Shown here one piece after another: positions 11,222 through 22,529 of a stretch of DNA of 64,000 nt. The notes beneath the pieces were generated by a model. That model made no database searches and was not told the origin of the DNA. It was given only the letters and a program-made list of their open reading frames with translations. This DNA is from Aralia elata. Lineage: Eukaryota; Streptophyta; Magnoliopsida; Apiales; Araliaceae. Numbering within the stretch: position 1 is the first letter of the stretch; every line of letters starts with the position of its first letter. The position numbers and the translations under genes are program-made. The stretch covers positions 70,906,358-70,970,357 of the forward strand of contig CM068377.1 in assembly GCA_034770075.1 (NCBI GenBank), read 5' to 3'.

Positions 11222-12074
11222 TGATGTGGGTCAAAAGTCCCACCAATGACAACATGCCACATGTCATTAGAATAAGCCACATTTGGGTAAGTGTAAAATA
11301 GTAATTTTATTACATATAAATAATTATTTGTAGTTATTTGATATTTACCTAAAGATAAATATCACCTAATTAATTGTTAATGGAGATAACTATCAAGGAG
11401 ACTGTGATAAATATCATAGGACAATGTACACAATTAAAGGGACTCTCATGGCAAATTAAGTGTCAAATAGGATAAGAATAATATTATGTGTACAAGTTGT
11501 ACATAAAAAGTTGTGCACAAAAAATAAGACCTATGAATTGCATATTAATAAAAATATGCAAAATATTTAATAGTAGATCTCGCTTTTTATTTTCTCTTTT
11601 GTACTGTTAGTGTACAACTTTTTATTTATAGTTTGTCCATAGCATTACTCATAGGATAAATAGAGTCCTACTATGCATTGCGAAAATTTTCAGCTGAATT
11701 ATAATTGCGACGTATATGCATAATGGAATAGGTAGGAATTAAAAAGGGTTCCACTTTAATTTATTCTATCTTATCGCATACACTTCCACGTTGGTTTGAT
11801 CAATTCAATTTCGTCAAATATTTGTCGACATGTATATTATTTCCCGGATAAATATATAGGAGGAGATTCTCATACTATATAAAGGGTTCCAACATACATC
11901 ACACAATACACAATTATTCTTAGGTATTGAGCATAAATCCTCCATCAGTTTTTTGACTTAAGCATCAAAGAATCTTTTGGAACATTTTCAACTTTGGTGG
12001 ACCTTTTGCAGGTACAAGGCAGTCAACGGTGGTCAACACGGTTAAAGTCAACTCGCGGATAGTCATAGTTAACA
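11222..12074 (+). mobile_element. Possible solo LTR relic with TATA box
   Basis: The interval starts TGATGTGGGTCAAAAG and a candidate end is TAGTTAACA at 12074. It contains TATATAAAG at 11876-11884. This is followed by a leader with GAGCATAAATCCTCCATC and TTTTGCAGG, a layout seen in many plant gypsy LTRs. No matching target duplication was found, so the boundaries are uncertain. Confidence 0.35.
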
Positions 12075-12167
12075 AACATAGGATTGACCGAAACTCTAAT
12101 TTTCACATATCTAATTTACACATCACTTTTTTAAGTAAACTTATAAACATAATCAAGGAAAATAAAT

Positions 12168-13646
12168 TGTAACAATCGGGTTTTCTAAAATAATAATAAT
12201 AATAATAATAATAAAATAAATAGTAAGATAATAACTGGTACATCTGTTAAATAATAACTGATACATCTATTAACTAAATCCTACATTTAAGGATTGTGAT
12301 ATATTTTAAAAATAAAGGGATAACTATAGGTTTTTAATATGAATTAACATCTATTTGTTCTCATCTTTTAAAACTCTCGGATTGAGATAATATTAACGAG
12401 GGTTTGAGAAAGCAAACGAAAAGGAAGTTGGGATAATAGGCGGTAGAGAAAAGAACGTAAAAATTATTTAGCTTGGAGTACTGCAGAACATAGAAGAAGA
12501 AAAGAGAAAAACTCAAAAAAGTAAAATTAAACCCTTCTTTTTCAATTATGAGAGGATACTTGTCTTATATGGATATGATTAAATTTGTAAACAATCGTAT
12601 GTATACATAATTTATGAGGAAAAAAATAAGAAATTATTTATTTATTTTTCTATAGTTTATGTATATCATTATTTCGATGTACTTGACAAATTTTAATAGG
12701 AGTATATATACACAAATTTATGATTGTGTTACTTCATTATTGTATTGTTATTTATTAACTTGTATGTCAATAATTAAAGTTTTTCCTATATGTACATGTG
12801 TGGTTGTATAATATAAATTATATGTTATATATTGTATTTGGCGGTACAAAAAGTACTGATGTGTACATGCATGCATGTAAAGTTATGTATATGTATATTC
12901 ATATTGTATATGTGGTCTAAATCATGCCTCCGCCATCATATGCGTGTTGTCTGTAAGTTATGTATATGTATATTCATATTGAATATATAGTCTAAATCAT
13001 GTCTCTGCCATGCATATTGTCCATAACTAATTAAGTGTATTGGTAAACGAAATTGCTATACTAATTTATATGTATACTTCAAAACAAAATGAATGCAACG
13101 GTTATGTAAATATAATAATAAGTATCAGTGTCTGTAAGATATGAAGCAAAAATATATTTGAGGTAGAATATTTTATCCTAATAATTTTTATTTGTTATAA
13201 ATTTATATTTAGGATTTGTTCGGCTAATATTTTTGTATTCCGCAATATCGAGGTAAGTGACTTTCCTAACTATTTAGTGTTTTTAATTTATCGTTTACTT
13301 TTATGTATGCCTTAGTAATTACTCGAATGGCTAAATGTATGGTTTCAAAATTTGTTAGGTTTTATTTAAGGCTTCCATTTAAATTAAAATGCTATGTTCT
13401 TTATTTCAAACGTCGGATCAAGTATTTATTTTGAATTGTGAAATAAGATTATATGACTTTGAATTGTGAAAAAGTATCGTTTAGAATATCGATGATATTG
13501 AGAATTTTTTTTTTTTAAAAATCCTCAGTCTGACTATGTATAGAACATGTTATTGATTATGTTTAGTTCCGGAGCTAATTTAGGACCTAGTAAGGCGCAC
13601 ACCTTTTAGATGCTCTTCGGGGAGCGTGCATATTAGATACCTTAGT
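12168..13646 (+). repeat. X 5' LTR, first piece
   Basis: Matches 52993 onward of the 3' LTR, including the (AAT)n tract after the terminus, GGATAATAGGCGGTAGAG and the ATGTATATTCATATTG repeats near 12890-13000. It ends at TTAGT, the target of the 13647 insertion. Confidence 0.8.
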
Positions 13647-14149
13647 TGTGACGCCCCCAAAAATAGGTCCATACAACCCATTTTGAGTCGCCAATAACAT
13701 TCCACAAAATACAAATACGAATACAAATTTTCCCATTTACAACTAATAAGTGTTGTGCAAAATACGACAACACAATACAAATACATCTTAAATTCTCAAT
13801 ACACTTATTGCCACACTAATAATATTGTATTGAGATATTTCTATTGTCTCGGACCATCACTCCATTCCCCGGCTAGTCCCCACTACACTTTCTTTTCCTG
13901 AGGAAAACAATGGAACAAAAAGAAAAAGGGTGAGCACAAATAGCCCAGTAAGAAATATCATGACTAAGATAATGAAGAATAAAAATTATCTTTAGTCTTC
14001 AACAATAATAAATCAGAGATTTAAAGATATTATAATTGTTCAGCAACAACAACTGCAGCGGAACGAACAATCCATTAGAAGAGTCAAGTAGATTATAATA
14101 TATACCATCTTCTATAAGTTAAAGGATCACCACCAATATTATATCCCTG

Positions 14150-14530
14150 TAACACCAATCAATAATTCATGTTCCACAGCCTCTCTTTGTACTACATGCC
14201 AAAGATATTTATTTGTAACACCAATCAATAATTTCAACAACCTCTCTTTGCACTACGTGCCAAAGATATTTATTTGTAACACCAATCAACAGTTTCAACA
14301 GCCTCTCTTTGCACTACGTGCCAAAGATATTTATTTGTAACATCACCGGTCATGATCATGCCAAACGCCAGTTCATCTTTGCACTATGGGCCAAAGTGAA
14401 CTTTCACCATACGCCTTTGTTTGTAACACCAAAAGTCATAATAATACCAATACACAGTTTGGTCAAAATCATGTCACGCCAGTTCATCTTTGCACTACGG
14501 GCCAAAGAGAACTATCACCACAATTTAAGT
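14150..14530 (-). repeat. Dyad-bearing tandem repeats in the LTR leader
   Basis: Units of about 60 bp (TGTAACACCAATCAA.. then CTTTGCACTACGTGCCAAAG) occur three times almost perfectly, followed by two diverged longer units with CTTTGCACTATGGGCCAAAG and a CTACGGG variant. Each core is an imperfect inverted repeat. The array is repeated in the other LTR at 17449-17830. Confidence 0.75.
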
Positions 14531-14919
14531 ATGCGGATGACGATGATGACAATGATACAGTGAGATTAAGGATAAGAAAAACTTTATAATTTAATCAGTA
14601 CCAAAGACTGACCAAATTGCCAACATGATGACCAAATTGTGGAGTCAAATTCAAGAATGATATTCAATAAATAAGTTCAGAATTCAACTATAACGTATAA
14701 AACAAAATAGAAAGATTCAGGTGAAAAGATATTAGATGAAGCACAAACTATTAAGCTATTAATTTTCAGGGATTTTCACCATTTAAAAATAAGGTTTTGG
14801 AAACAAACAAAGATTTCTTATCATAAATGGAGAAATCTGAAAGAAAAAGATATCCCTTTAAGAGTACAAAAGAAATGATACGTTATACGAGTATAACAGA
14901 ATATATGAAACTGCAAATG

Positions 14920-15285
14920 GATTTTCACCCGTTATGCGATAATTCACGTAGACAGGTTATTTCCACAAAAGATTAATAAGTAATGAATACGACGGGTTAT
15001 TCATCAGGTATGCGTCAATCCGCACGAACAGGTTATACCCACAAATTTATAAGGAACAAATGCAAAGGGATATTCACCAGGTACGACACTCCGTACATAC
15101 AGGTTATTCCCACAGAGTAATAAGGAATGAATACAAAAGGGTATTCACCAGGTACGACACTCCGTACATACAGGTTATTCCCACAGAGTAATAAGGAATG
15201 AATAAAAAAGGATATTCACCAGGCATGCGTCATACCGCACGGACAGGTTATCCCCACAAATTAATACAGAATGAATAACAACCTT
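14920..15285 (-). repeat. Five tandem units of about 70 bp with covarying hairpins
   Basis: Each unit carries TTCACCAGG, then a short inverted repeat, then ACAGGTTATTCCCACA and a TAAGGAATGAAT-like tail. Stems are GTACG/CGTAC in units 3 and 4 (15081, 15152) and TGCG/CGCA in units 2 and 5 (15011, 15226), always with a 6-base loop. Unit 1 is degenerate. The other LTR has the same array at about 18220-18585. Confidence 0.75.
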
Positions 15286-15535
15286 TATGAGTATAATATC
15301 ACTTACGAACATGAAAGCAAATGATATTATATATGAGTATGAAAGAAATGATATTCCCTACCTTCGTTAACTGGATGTTACTTTCTATGAAGTTTACTAA
15401 CTTCGGATAATACTAGTATTCTCACAAATACTCACAATAGCCTATCACACTAAGAGAACTTAAGAAATTTAGAGAGAGAGAGAGAGAGGAAGTATAGGCA
15501 ATGAAGGTGTGAAAATTTCTTAAGCAAACTCTCCC

Positions 15536-15543
15536 TATTTATA
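15536..15543 (-). promoter_or_regulatory. LTR TATA box
   Basis: Minus-strand CCTATAAATAGGGAG, followed leftward by a pyrimidine-rich CT stretch. The identical site in the other LTR is 18831-18838, which would drive the element. Confidence 0.65.
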
Positions 15544-16599
15544 GGAAAATCAAGGTGAGGGCATTTTGGTCTTTTCCCTAACTTTTCTTGGTTTATTACG
15601 CTTATACCCTTAGCATATTTTTTAAATATCATCCATCCATTTTTTTCTTCCATTTATATCATCCATCCATTTTTTCTTCCATTATCATCCATCCATTTTT
15701 TCTTTAATCTATATCATCCATCCATTTTTTCAAAAAGATTAATCCATTATCAAAAAGATAATTCCATTATAAAAAAAAACCATTATAAAAATATAACTCC
15801 ATTATCACAATAAATCCATTTTTCTGTATTATTGTGTTAAATGTATTAATATCACCGATAGCACATACTCGCAATACTGACAACCAGATTATTTCCAGAA
15901 AAGAGGGGGCCTTCCATAAAAATGGCGCGCAATTAAATAACCCATTTCCTTGACATAATTTCTAGACATTGTCAATAATGCTAAACTATCATATCAAATA
16001 ATATGTGTTACAGTGTCGCGACAAATAATATAAAATATTATGCAGATACTACTGTAACAATTATTGAATCAAGATACTGTGCAATTGCTACTTTAACAAT
16101 TATTGAATCAATAATATAAAACACTGTGAAACACCGTGTGCTACTGTGGAATAACGTGTGCTACTGTGGAATAACGCGTTTTACTATTCTTTTTATTACC
16201 GGGTATTTCAACAGTTATCGGTTAAAGTTTTGCCGCCAAATTCTATCACTTTCTATATCCGACAGAAGGAATATTCCCCGACATACTAGTTTGACTTTTT
16301 GTATAAATGAATAGTATATTCGTATGAATAGTACTTTTGTATTTATACCGTATAATTTTCGTATCCAGCTTATATAAACGTTATGACATAATTCGGAGAT
16401 CGAAGAAAATTTAAAAGCATTTTAGCGTGAATAGTACCCCGTGAATAGTGATCGCGTGAATAGTGATTTAGCGTTATTACTAGACATCTCAATTGTCACA
16501 TTTCACTAGTAACTTTATCATTATCGATTTAACACCTTTCTGTTTAAAATAATAAGAAGAAAATTAAATTCTATTTATTAAAATTTTCGGGGTCTTACA

Positions 16600-16612
16600 A
16601 TCTCCCCTCCTT
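16600..16612 (-). other. Polypurine tract
   Basis: Minus-strand AAGGAGGGGAGAT directly before the TGTAAGACCCC start of the 3' LTR. It is the expected plus-strand primer of a gypsy element. Confidence 0.8.
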
Positions 16613-16672
16613 ATGAAATTTCATCCCCGAAATTTACGTACGTACCTGGCATTCCGAAGAGATATATAAGGT

Positions 16673-16749
16673 TACCTAACTTTCATTTCAGATTCTAGTT
16701 CCCATGTAATTTCCTCTTTATCATAATTTCTCCATTGCTCATCTCCTGG
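16673..16749 (-). pseudogene. C-terminal remnant of gypsy pol
   Basis: The minus frame reads PGDEQWRNYDKEEITWELES then EMKVR and a stop. This resembles the end of plant chromovirus polyproteins after the integrase (the W-x-N..EEaTWE.E..M pattern, family knowledge). It is the only coding trace in the interior and shows that the element derives from a full one by a deletion running from the leader to the 3' end of pol. Confidence 0.65.
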
Positions 16750-16930
16750 TTTTCAAATACCATTAACAAAAGGTTATTTAAAGAAATTGACATCTCACAT
16801 CGTGTCTCTACGACAAGACCAACTAATTAAATAGAGAAGTTTAGCTTAGGTAGGACACACTAGCGAAAGATTTTACTCGTCTCTCCCCTCCTAGTTCTAA
16901 TCCCAGATCTCTGCCAGAGATCATATCCCT

Positions 16931-16944
16931 AAACTCTGATACCA
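16931..16944 (-). other. Primer-binding site (initiator Met tRNA)
   Basis: Minus-strand TGGTATCAGAGTTT two bases after the 5' LTR end; complementary to the 3' end of plant initiator tRNA-Met over TGGTATCAGAG. Confidence 0.85.
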
Positions 16945-16946
16945 AC

Positions 16947-19833
16947 TGTGACGCCCCCAAAATAGGTCCATACAACCCATTTTGAGTCGCCAATAACATT
17001 CCACAAAATACAAATACGAATACGAATTTTCCCATTTACAACTAATAAGTGTTGTGCAAAATACGACAACACAATACAAATACATCTTAAATTCTCAATA
17101 CACTTATTGCCACACTAATAATATTGTATTGAGATATTTCTATTGTCTCGGACCATCACTCCATTCCCCGGCTAGTCCCCACTACACTCTCTTTTCCTGA
17201 GGAAAACAATGGAACAAAAAGAAAAAGGGTGAGCACAAATAGCCCAGTAAGAAATATCATGACTAAGATAATGAAGAATAAAAATTATCTTTAGTCTTCA
17301 ACAATAATAAATCAGAGATTTAAAGATATTATAATTGTTCAGCAACAACAACTGCAGCGGAACGAACAATCCATTAGAAGAGTCAAGTAGATTATAATAT
17401 ATACCATCTTCTATAAGTTAAAGGATCACCACCAATATTATATCCCTGTAACACCAATCAATAATTCATGTTCCACAGCCTCTCTTTGTACTACATGCCA
17501 AAGATATTTATTTGTAACACCAATCAACAATTTCAACAACCTCTCTTTGCACTACGTGCCAAAGATATTTATTTGTAACACCAATCAACAGTTTCAACAG
17601 CCTCTCTTTGCACTACGTGCCAAAGATATTTATTTGTAACATCACCGGTCATGATCATGCCAAACGCCAGTTCATCTTTGCACTATGGGCCAAAGTGAAC
17701 TTTCACCATACGCCTTTGTTTGTAACACCAAAAGTCATGATAATACCAATACACAGTTTGGTCAAAATCATGTCACGCCAGTTCATCTTTGCACTACGGG
17801 CCAAAGAGAACTATCACCACAATTTAAGTATGAGGATGACGATGATGACAATGATACAGTGAGATTAAGGATAAGAAAAGCTTTATAATTTAATCAGTAC
17901 CAAAGACTGACCAAATTGCCAACATGATGACCAAATTGTGGAGTCAAATTCAAGAATGATATTCAAGAAATAAGTTCAGAATTCAACTATAACGTATAAA
18001 ACGAAATAGAAAGATTCAGGTGAAAAGATATTAGATGAAGCACAAACTATTAAGCTATTAATTTTCAGGGATTTTCACCATTTAAAAATAAGGTTTTGGA
18101 AACAAACAAAGATTTCTTATCATAAATGGAGAAATCTGAAAGAAAAAGATATCCCTTTAAGAGTACAAAAGAAATGATACGTTATACAAGTATAACAGAA
18201 TATATGAAACTGCAAATGGATTTTCACCCGTCATGCGATAATTCACGTAGACAGGTTATTTCCACAAAAGATTAATAAGTAATGAATACGACGGGTTATT
18301 CACCAGGTATGCGTCAATCCGCACGAACAGGTTATACCCACAAATTTATAAGGAACAAATGCAAAGGGATATTCACCAGGTACGACACTCCGTACATACA
18401 GGTTATTCCCACAGAGTAATAAGGAATGAATACAAAAGGGTATTCACCAGGTACGACACTCCGTACATACAGGTTATTCCCACAGAGTAATAAGGAATGA
18501 ATAAAAAAGGATATTCACCAGGCATGCGTCATACCGCACGGACAGGTTATCCCCACAAATTAATACAGAATGAATAACAACCTTTATGAGTATAATATCA
18601 CTTACGAACATGAAAGCAAATGATATTATATATGAGTATGAAAGAAATGATATTCCCTACCTTCGTTAACTGGATGTTACTTTCTATGAAGTTTACTAAC
18701 TTCGGATAATACTAGTATTCTCACAAATACTCACAATAGTCTATCACACTAAGAGAACTTAAGAAATTTAGAGAGAGAGAGAGAAAGTATAGGCAATGAA
18801 GGTGTGAAAATTTCTTAAGCAAACTCTCCCTATTTATAGGAAAATCAAGGTGAGGGCATTTTGGTCTTTTCCCTAACTTTTCTTGGTTTATATCATCCAT
18901 CCATTTTTTCTTCCATTATCATCCATCCATTTTTTCTTTAATCTATATCATCCATCCATTTTTTCAAAAAGATTAATCCATTATCAAAAAGATAATTCCA
19001 TTATAAAAAAAAACCATTATAAAAATATAACTCCATTATCACAATAAATCCATTTTTCTGTATTATTGTGTTAAATGTATTAATATCACCGATAGCACAT
19101 ACTCGCAATACTGACAACCAGATTATTCCCAGAAAAGAGGGGGCCTTCCATAAAAATGGCGCACAATTAAATAACTCATTTCCTTGACATAATTTCTAGA
19201 CATTGTCAATAATGCTAAACTATCATATCAAATAATATGTGTTACAGTGTCGTGACAAATAATATAAAATATTATGCAGATACTACTGTAACAATTATTG
19301 AATCAAGATACTGTGCAATTGCTACTTTAACAATTATTGAATCAATAATATAAAACACTGTGGAACACCGTGTGCTACTGTGGAATAACGTGTGCTACTG
19401 TGGAATAACGCGTTTTACTATTCTTTTTATTACCGGGTATTTCAACAGTTATCGGTTAAAGTTTTGCCGCCAAATTCTATCACTTTCTATATCCGACAGA
19501 AGGAATATTCCCCGACATACTAGTTTGACTTTTTGTATAAATGAATAGTATATTCGTATGAATAGTACTTTTGTATTTATACCGTATAATTTTCGTATCC
19601 AGCTTATATAAACGTTATGACATAATTCGGAGATCGAAGAAAATGTAAAAGCGTTTTAGCGTGAATAGTACCCCGTGAATAGTGATCGCGTGAATAGTGA
19701 TTTAGCGTTATTACTAGACATCTCAATTGTCACATTTCACTAGTAACTTTATCATTATCGATTTAACACCTTTCTGTTTAAAATAATAAGAAGAAAATTA
19801 AATTCTATTTATTAAAATTTTCGGGGTCTTACA
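16947..19833 (-). repeat. 5' LTR of the deleted gypsy element
   Basis: A 2887 bp copy, almost base-for-base the same as 13647-16599 but lacking one stretch near 18890 that holds the CGCTTATACCCTTAGC segment. Its TATA box is at 18831-18838 on the minus strand. Confidence 0.9.
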
Positions 19834-20004
19834 TTAGTAGGGTGCGTGATCATTGACGTTATCAACTTTTTGGTCGTGTTACAGGGTTATTGTAACCTTA
19901 GTCGCTAAGGCTGTGGATTAAAAGATATATTGTATTCATTAAAAATATTTTTGAATGTGAATTCGCTTTGTTATTAATTGTTTAGTTTTGAAAGCATACC
20001 AACT
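19834..20004 (+). repeat. X 5' LTR, second piece
   Basis: Starts with the second TTAGT duplication and continues GGGTGCGTGATCATTGACG, matching 54432 onward in the 3' LTR through CGCTAAG. The remaining 90 bp or so have no counterpart in the window. It then abuts the truncated end of the Tat-like 3' LTR. Confidence 0.75.
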
Positions 20005-22017
20005 ATTTTTAGCCTTTTGATTAAATGATTTTTGGAAAAGGTCGGCATTGATGTCGACGGGGTTTTGAAAGATTGTTTTTATGATTAGCCAATTAATCAG
20101 AGTCGCCAGTTAGTATATTTGAAATGGATGTACCAACTCATCCGAGTTTTCGTTTTCGTAAATCGCTGGCTCATATGTGACTCCGAATTAATTGGTCTGC
20201 GAACCGAGATTCATAGAGTTCGGGGCTTGCTTAAGCGAGGGGAAGGTGTTAGGCACCCCCCGACTTCCGTGAAACACGGTTACCGCAATCTTGATGCTTT
20301 CCTATCCTTTAATTCTCGAATGTGTGTGTGTGTATGTGCGCGCGTGTGTGTATGCCTATGTGAATGTTGTGGTGAGTTTGTATGAAAGAATCATTTGGAT
20401 TTTTAGGGAAAGTCGTGGTTTAATTTTAGAACGCTTCGGGATGTCTTTTCGGCATACACGAGAAGGCTTTATGAGAAAGGTTTGATTTTAATTGTCAAAA
20501 CTGCAAGATCTTCATTAGGTGTCATTTTGGCAAACAAGAGTTTTTTAAACCTTCGTCAAAATAGGAATCGAGATCTATACGTTGCTTTCGTAACTCAAAT
20601 GATGGGCAACTTCTAGAATCTCTTTAACCCTATGCACAAAGATTTAATAAAACGTTACTTATTTTATGAAACCATTTTTTGTGATGTTTGAAAACGATTT
20701 TCTTTAGCTTTCTCGTTAAATAGGAATCGACATTCGTTAGCACTTCTCATCTTAAGCCTCGTGATGCTAACAACCTAATTTGATTGATTTTACGAAAATC
20801 TTAATCTTTTAGCTTTGAAATCAATTTTAGGTCGTAAATCAAATCAAGCATTAAAATGCATTGGGGCTATTTGTGGGCATGTGAGCCATCAAAATAACCC
20901 CGAACGCCCACAATCACATATTTCACTATGACAGGGCCTTAAGCACGATTTTCGCCTTGGAGTCGTTTTAAGGCCCGACGATTACATATGTACAATGAAA
21001 ACTACATCCTTCCTATTATTTACATCAAAAGAAGTCCATCATCGGATTTGGACCACGGGGTCGCTTTCCTAGACTCACAACCAAATTTCCACACACCCAC
21101 AATCGGATATTGCAAGAAATAATCACACACGGATAATCTAACAATACCAAGACATCCTAAAATAACGATCTAAAGGAACCAGGCCCAATATAGCATCGTA
21201 AAACAAAACAAAAATCAATAAATGAATATCATCGGGTTATTAGGAAGAATTTTGTTCCAGTGGAACCCTCACTAATAATCCCTAATTCATTATTCCACCA
21301 TAAATTACATGAAAAACTACATTTAATTTGACCAAATGATATGATAGAATTGCAAAAAATAAGGAGATTTTCACCTTGCAAATGATCTTAAAGTGGATGT
21401 AAACTTGTGTATTTTGAATAGAAGGAGAAGTATATGTGATACAATCAAATCAAAAGAGTATTATTCCTCTCTTTTTTTTTCTCTCTTTCTCTCCTCTTTT
21501 GTTGCAAATTTATGCTATTTTCCCTTCTATTTTCGTGCTTTGCTGCTGCTGAATTCCCCTCTTCTTTCAATCTGCTGAACCTCCTGTATGCTGAAGAGGG
21601 AATGAGCTGAAATAGGCCGGCCAAAGCCAGCCGCCTGCCTTCCACTCACCTGATTTCGAGTTCCGTGTTTCGAGATCCGTGTTTTCAAAAGGCGCACTTA
21701 TTGGCCGCAGATCAATCCGCGGCTGGACGGTTTGACTTTCTCGATTTTAGTGCCATGCCTCGACTTTCGTGCCGTAACGTCGGTTTCCGCTGACAGGCTT
21801 GTATCCTGCAATCCGGGAATTACCGGGAGACGTGCCACCTCATTCGAGAATGCTCGTTTCGGACGACCCTATTGTCACGTCAGCTTTGGTCGCCAATCAT
21901 CGCGGTGGTGTTGAGCGTTCGCACTTGTGCATCCCTTGCTCTCGCAGGCCGGCTCATTTGACGAATTTGCCCTCCTGTCATGGTTAGTATAGGAAGTGCA
22001 AAATTTGGGTGTCTACA
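20005..22017 (-). repeat. 3' LTR of the Tat/Ogre-like element (end-truncated)
   Basis: Matches 37226-39241 closely (a few percent difference by eye). It ends at TGTAGACACCC (minus, 22017). The counterpart of 37198-37225 is missing at the left edge. It contains a GT-rich microsatellite (20322-20352) and GGTGTTAGGCACCC, which recurs in the other two LTRs. Confidence 0.85.
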
Positions 22018-22030
22018 GCTGCCCCTCTTT
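22018..22030 (-). other. Polypurine tract
   Basis: Minus-strand AAAGAGGGGCAGC directly before TGTAGACACCC of the 3' LTR. Confidence 0.7.
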
Positions 22031-22529
22031 ATCATGTTTATGAAATGTTAAATGAAATGAACATGATAAAGAAGTAGACACACGATGCATGAATGACAGT
22101 GCATAAGAATGACACTGCTTACATGATGCAACACATACAACTTATAATGCAATGCAAGATGTAGGGCATGCAGAACATTCGTAAGTGTGTCAATGCATCA
22201 ATCCCTGACCTGTCGCTCGTCTTGTAATCGCTGGGTCTCGTATCCGGTCGATTGTCCTGTGAGTGCCGGGTCTCGTATCCGGTCGGTTGTCTCGTAATCG
22301 CCGGATCTCGTCTCCGGTCGATTGTCCTCGTACATCGTTCTCGGCAGCCATCGCTTTTGACTCTGATAGGCTAGGACCTTGACACCTAACCTGCACGATG
22401 GATCACGTACAAAAATTATCATGTATTCATGCATGTGACACAACATTTAATACGTAAATTGATGAAAAATGACTCCTGTACAGTCCTTTGATACTGTTCT
22501 ACAGATATCATCATCTGTCGTGGTTTGCT
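22031..22529. other. 3' untranslated DNA of the Tat-like element
   Basis: No gene. A short block at 22200-22330 repeats CGGGTCTCGTATCCGGTCG-like words about four times and precedes the large minisatellite. Confidence 0.5.

Larger units (their letters stand above)
13647..16599 (-). repeat. 3' LTR of the deleted gypsy element
   Basis: A 2953 bp TG..CA copy. In transcription order it holds a TATA box at 15536-15543, a pyrimidine-rich start region, five tandem units of about 70 bp with hairpins (14920-15285), dyad repeats (14150-14520), and a TTACTGGGC..GCTCACCC motif at 13928-13953. Small ORFs here are short and repeat-derived. Confidence 0.9.
13647..19833 (-). mobile_element. Internally deleted gypsy element: two 2.9 kb LTRs around 347 bp
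   Basis: Bounded by TGTGACGCCCCC and GGGGTCTTACA, with the 5 bp duplication TTAGT on both sides (13642-13646, 19834-19838). Read leftward it has a 5' LTR 19833-16947, PBS TGGTATCAGAGTTT, a 347 bp interior, PPT AAGGAGGGGAGA, and a 3' LTR 16599-13647. The LTRs are nearly identical apart from one indel of roughly 60 bp near 15600 and a GA-tract length change, so the insertion is recent. The interior keeps only the tail of pol, so movement must have depended on enzymes from another element. Confidence 0.92.

Noticed and set aside
12168..13646. An independent solo LTR
   Set aside because: It shares orientation and sequence with 52993-54512, and the missing LTR end with PBS, gag and PPT lies between, so one split element explains it better.
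14309..14589. ORFs recurring at 17608 in the 6.2 kb element
   Set aside because: Repeat-derived LTR sequence (dyad array) on the strand opposite to transcription; no domain.
21732..21987. ORFs of about 60 codons recurring at 38956 and 61055
   Set aside because: Parts of the Tat-like LTR; short, overlapping in two frames, upstream of the leader.
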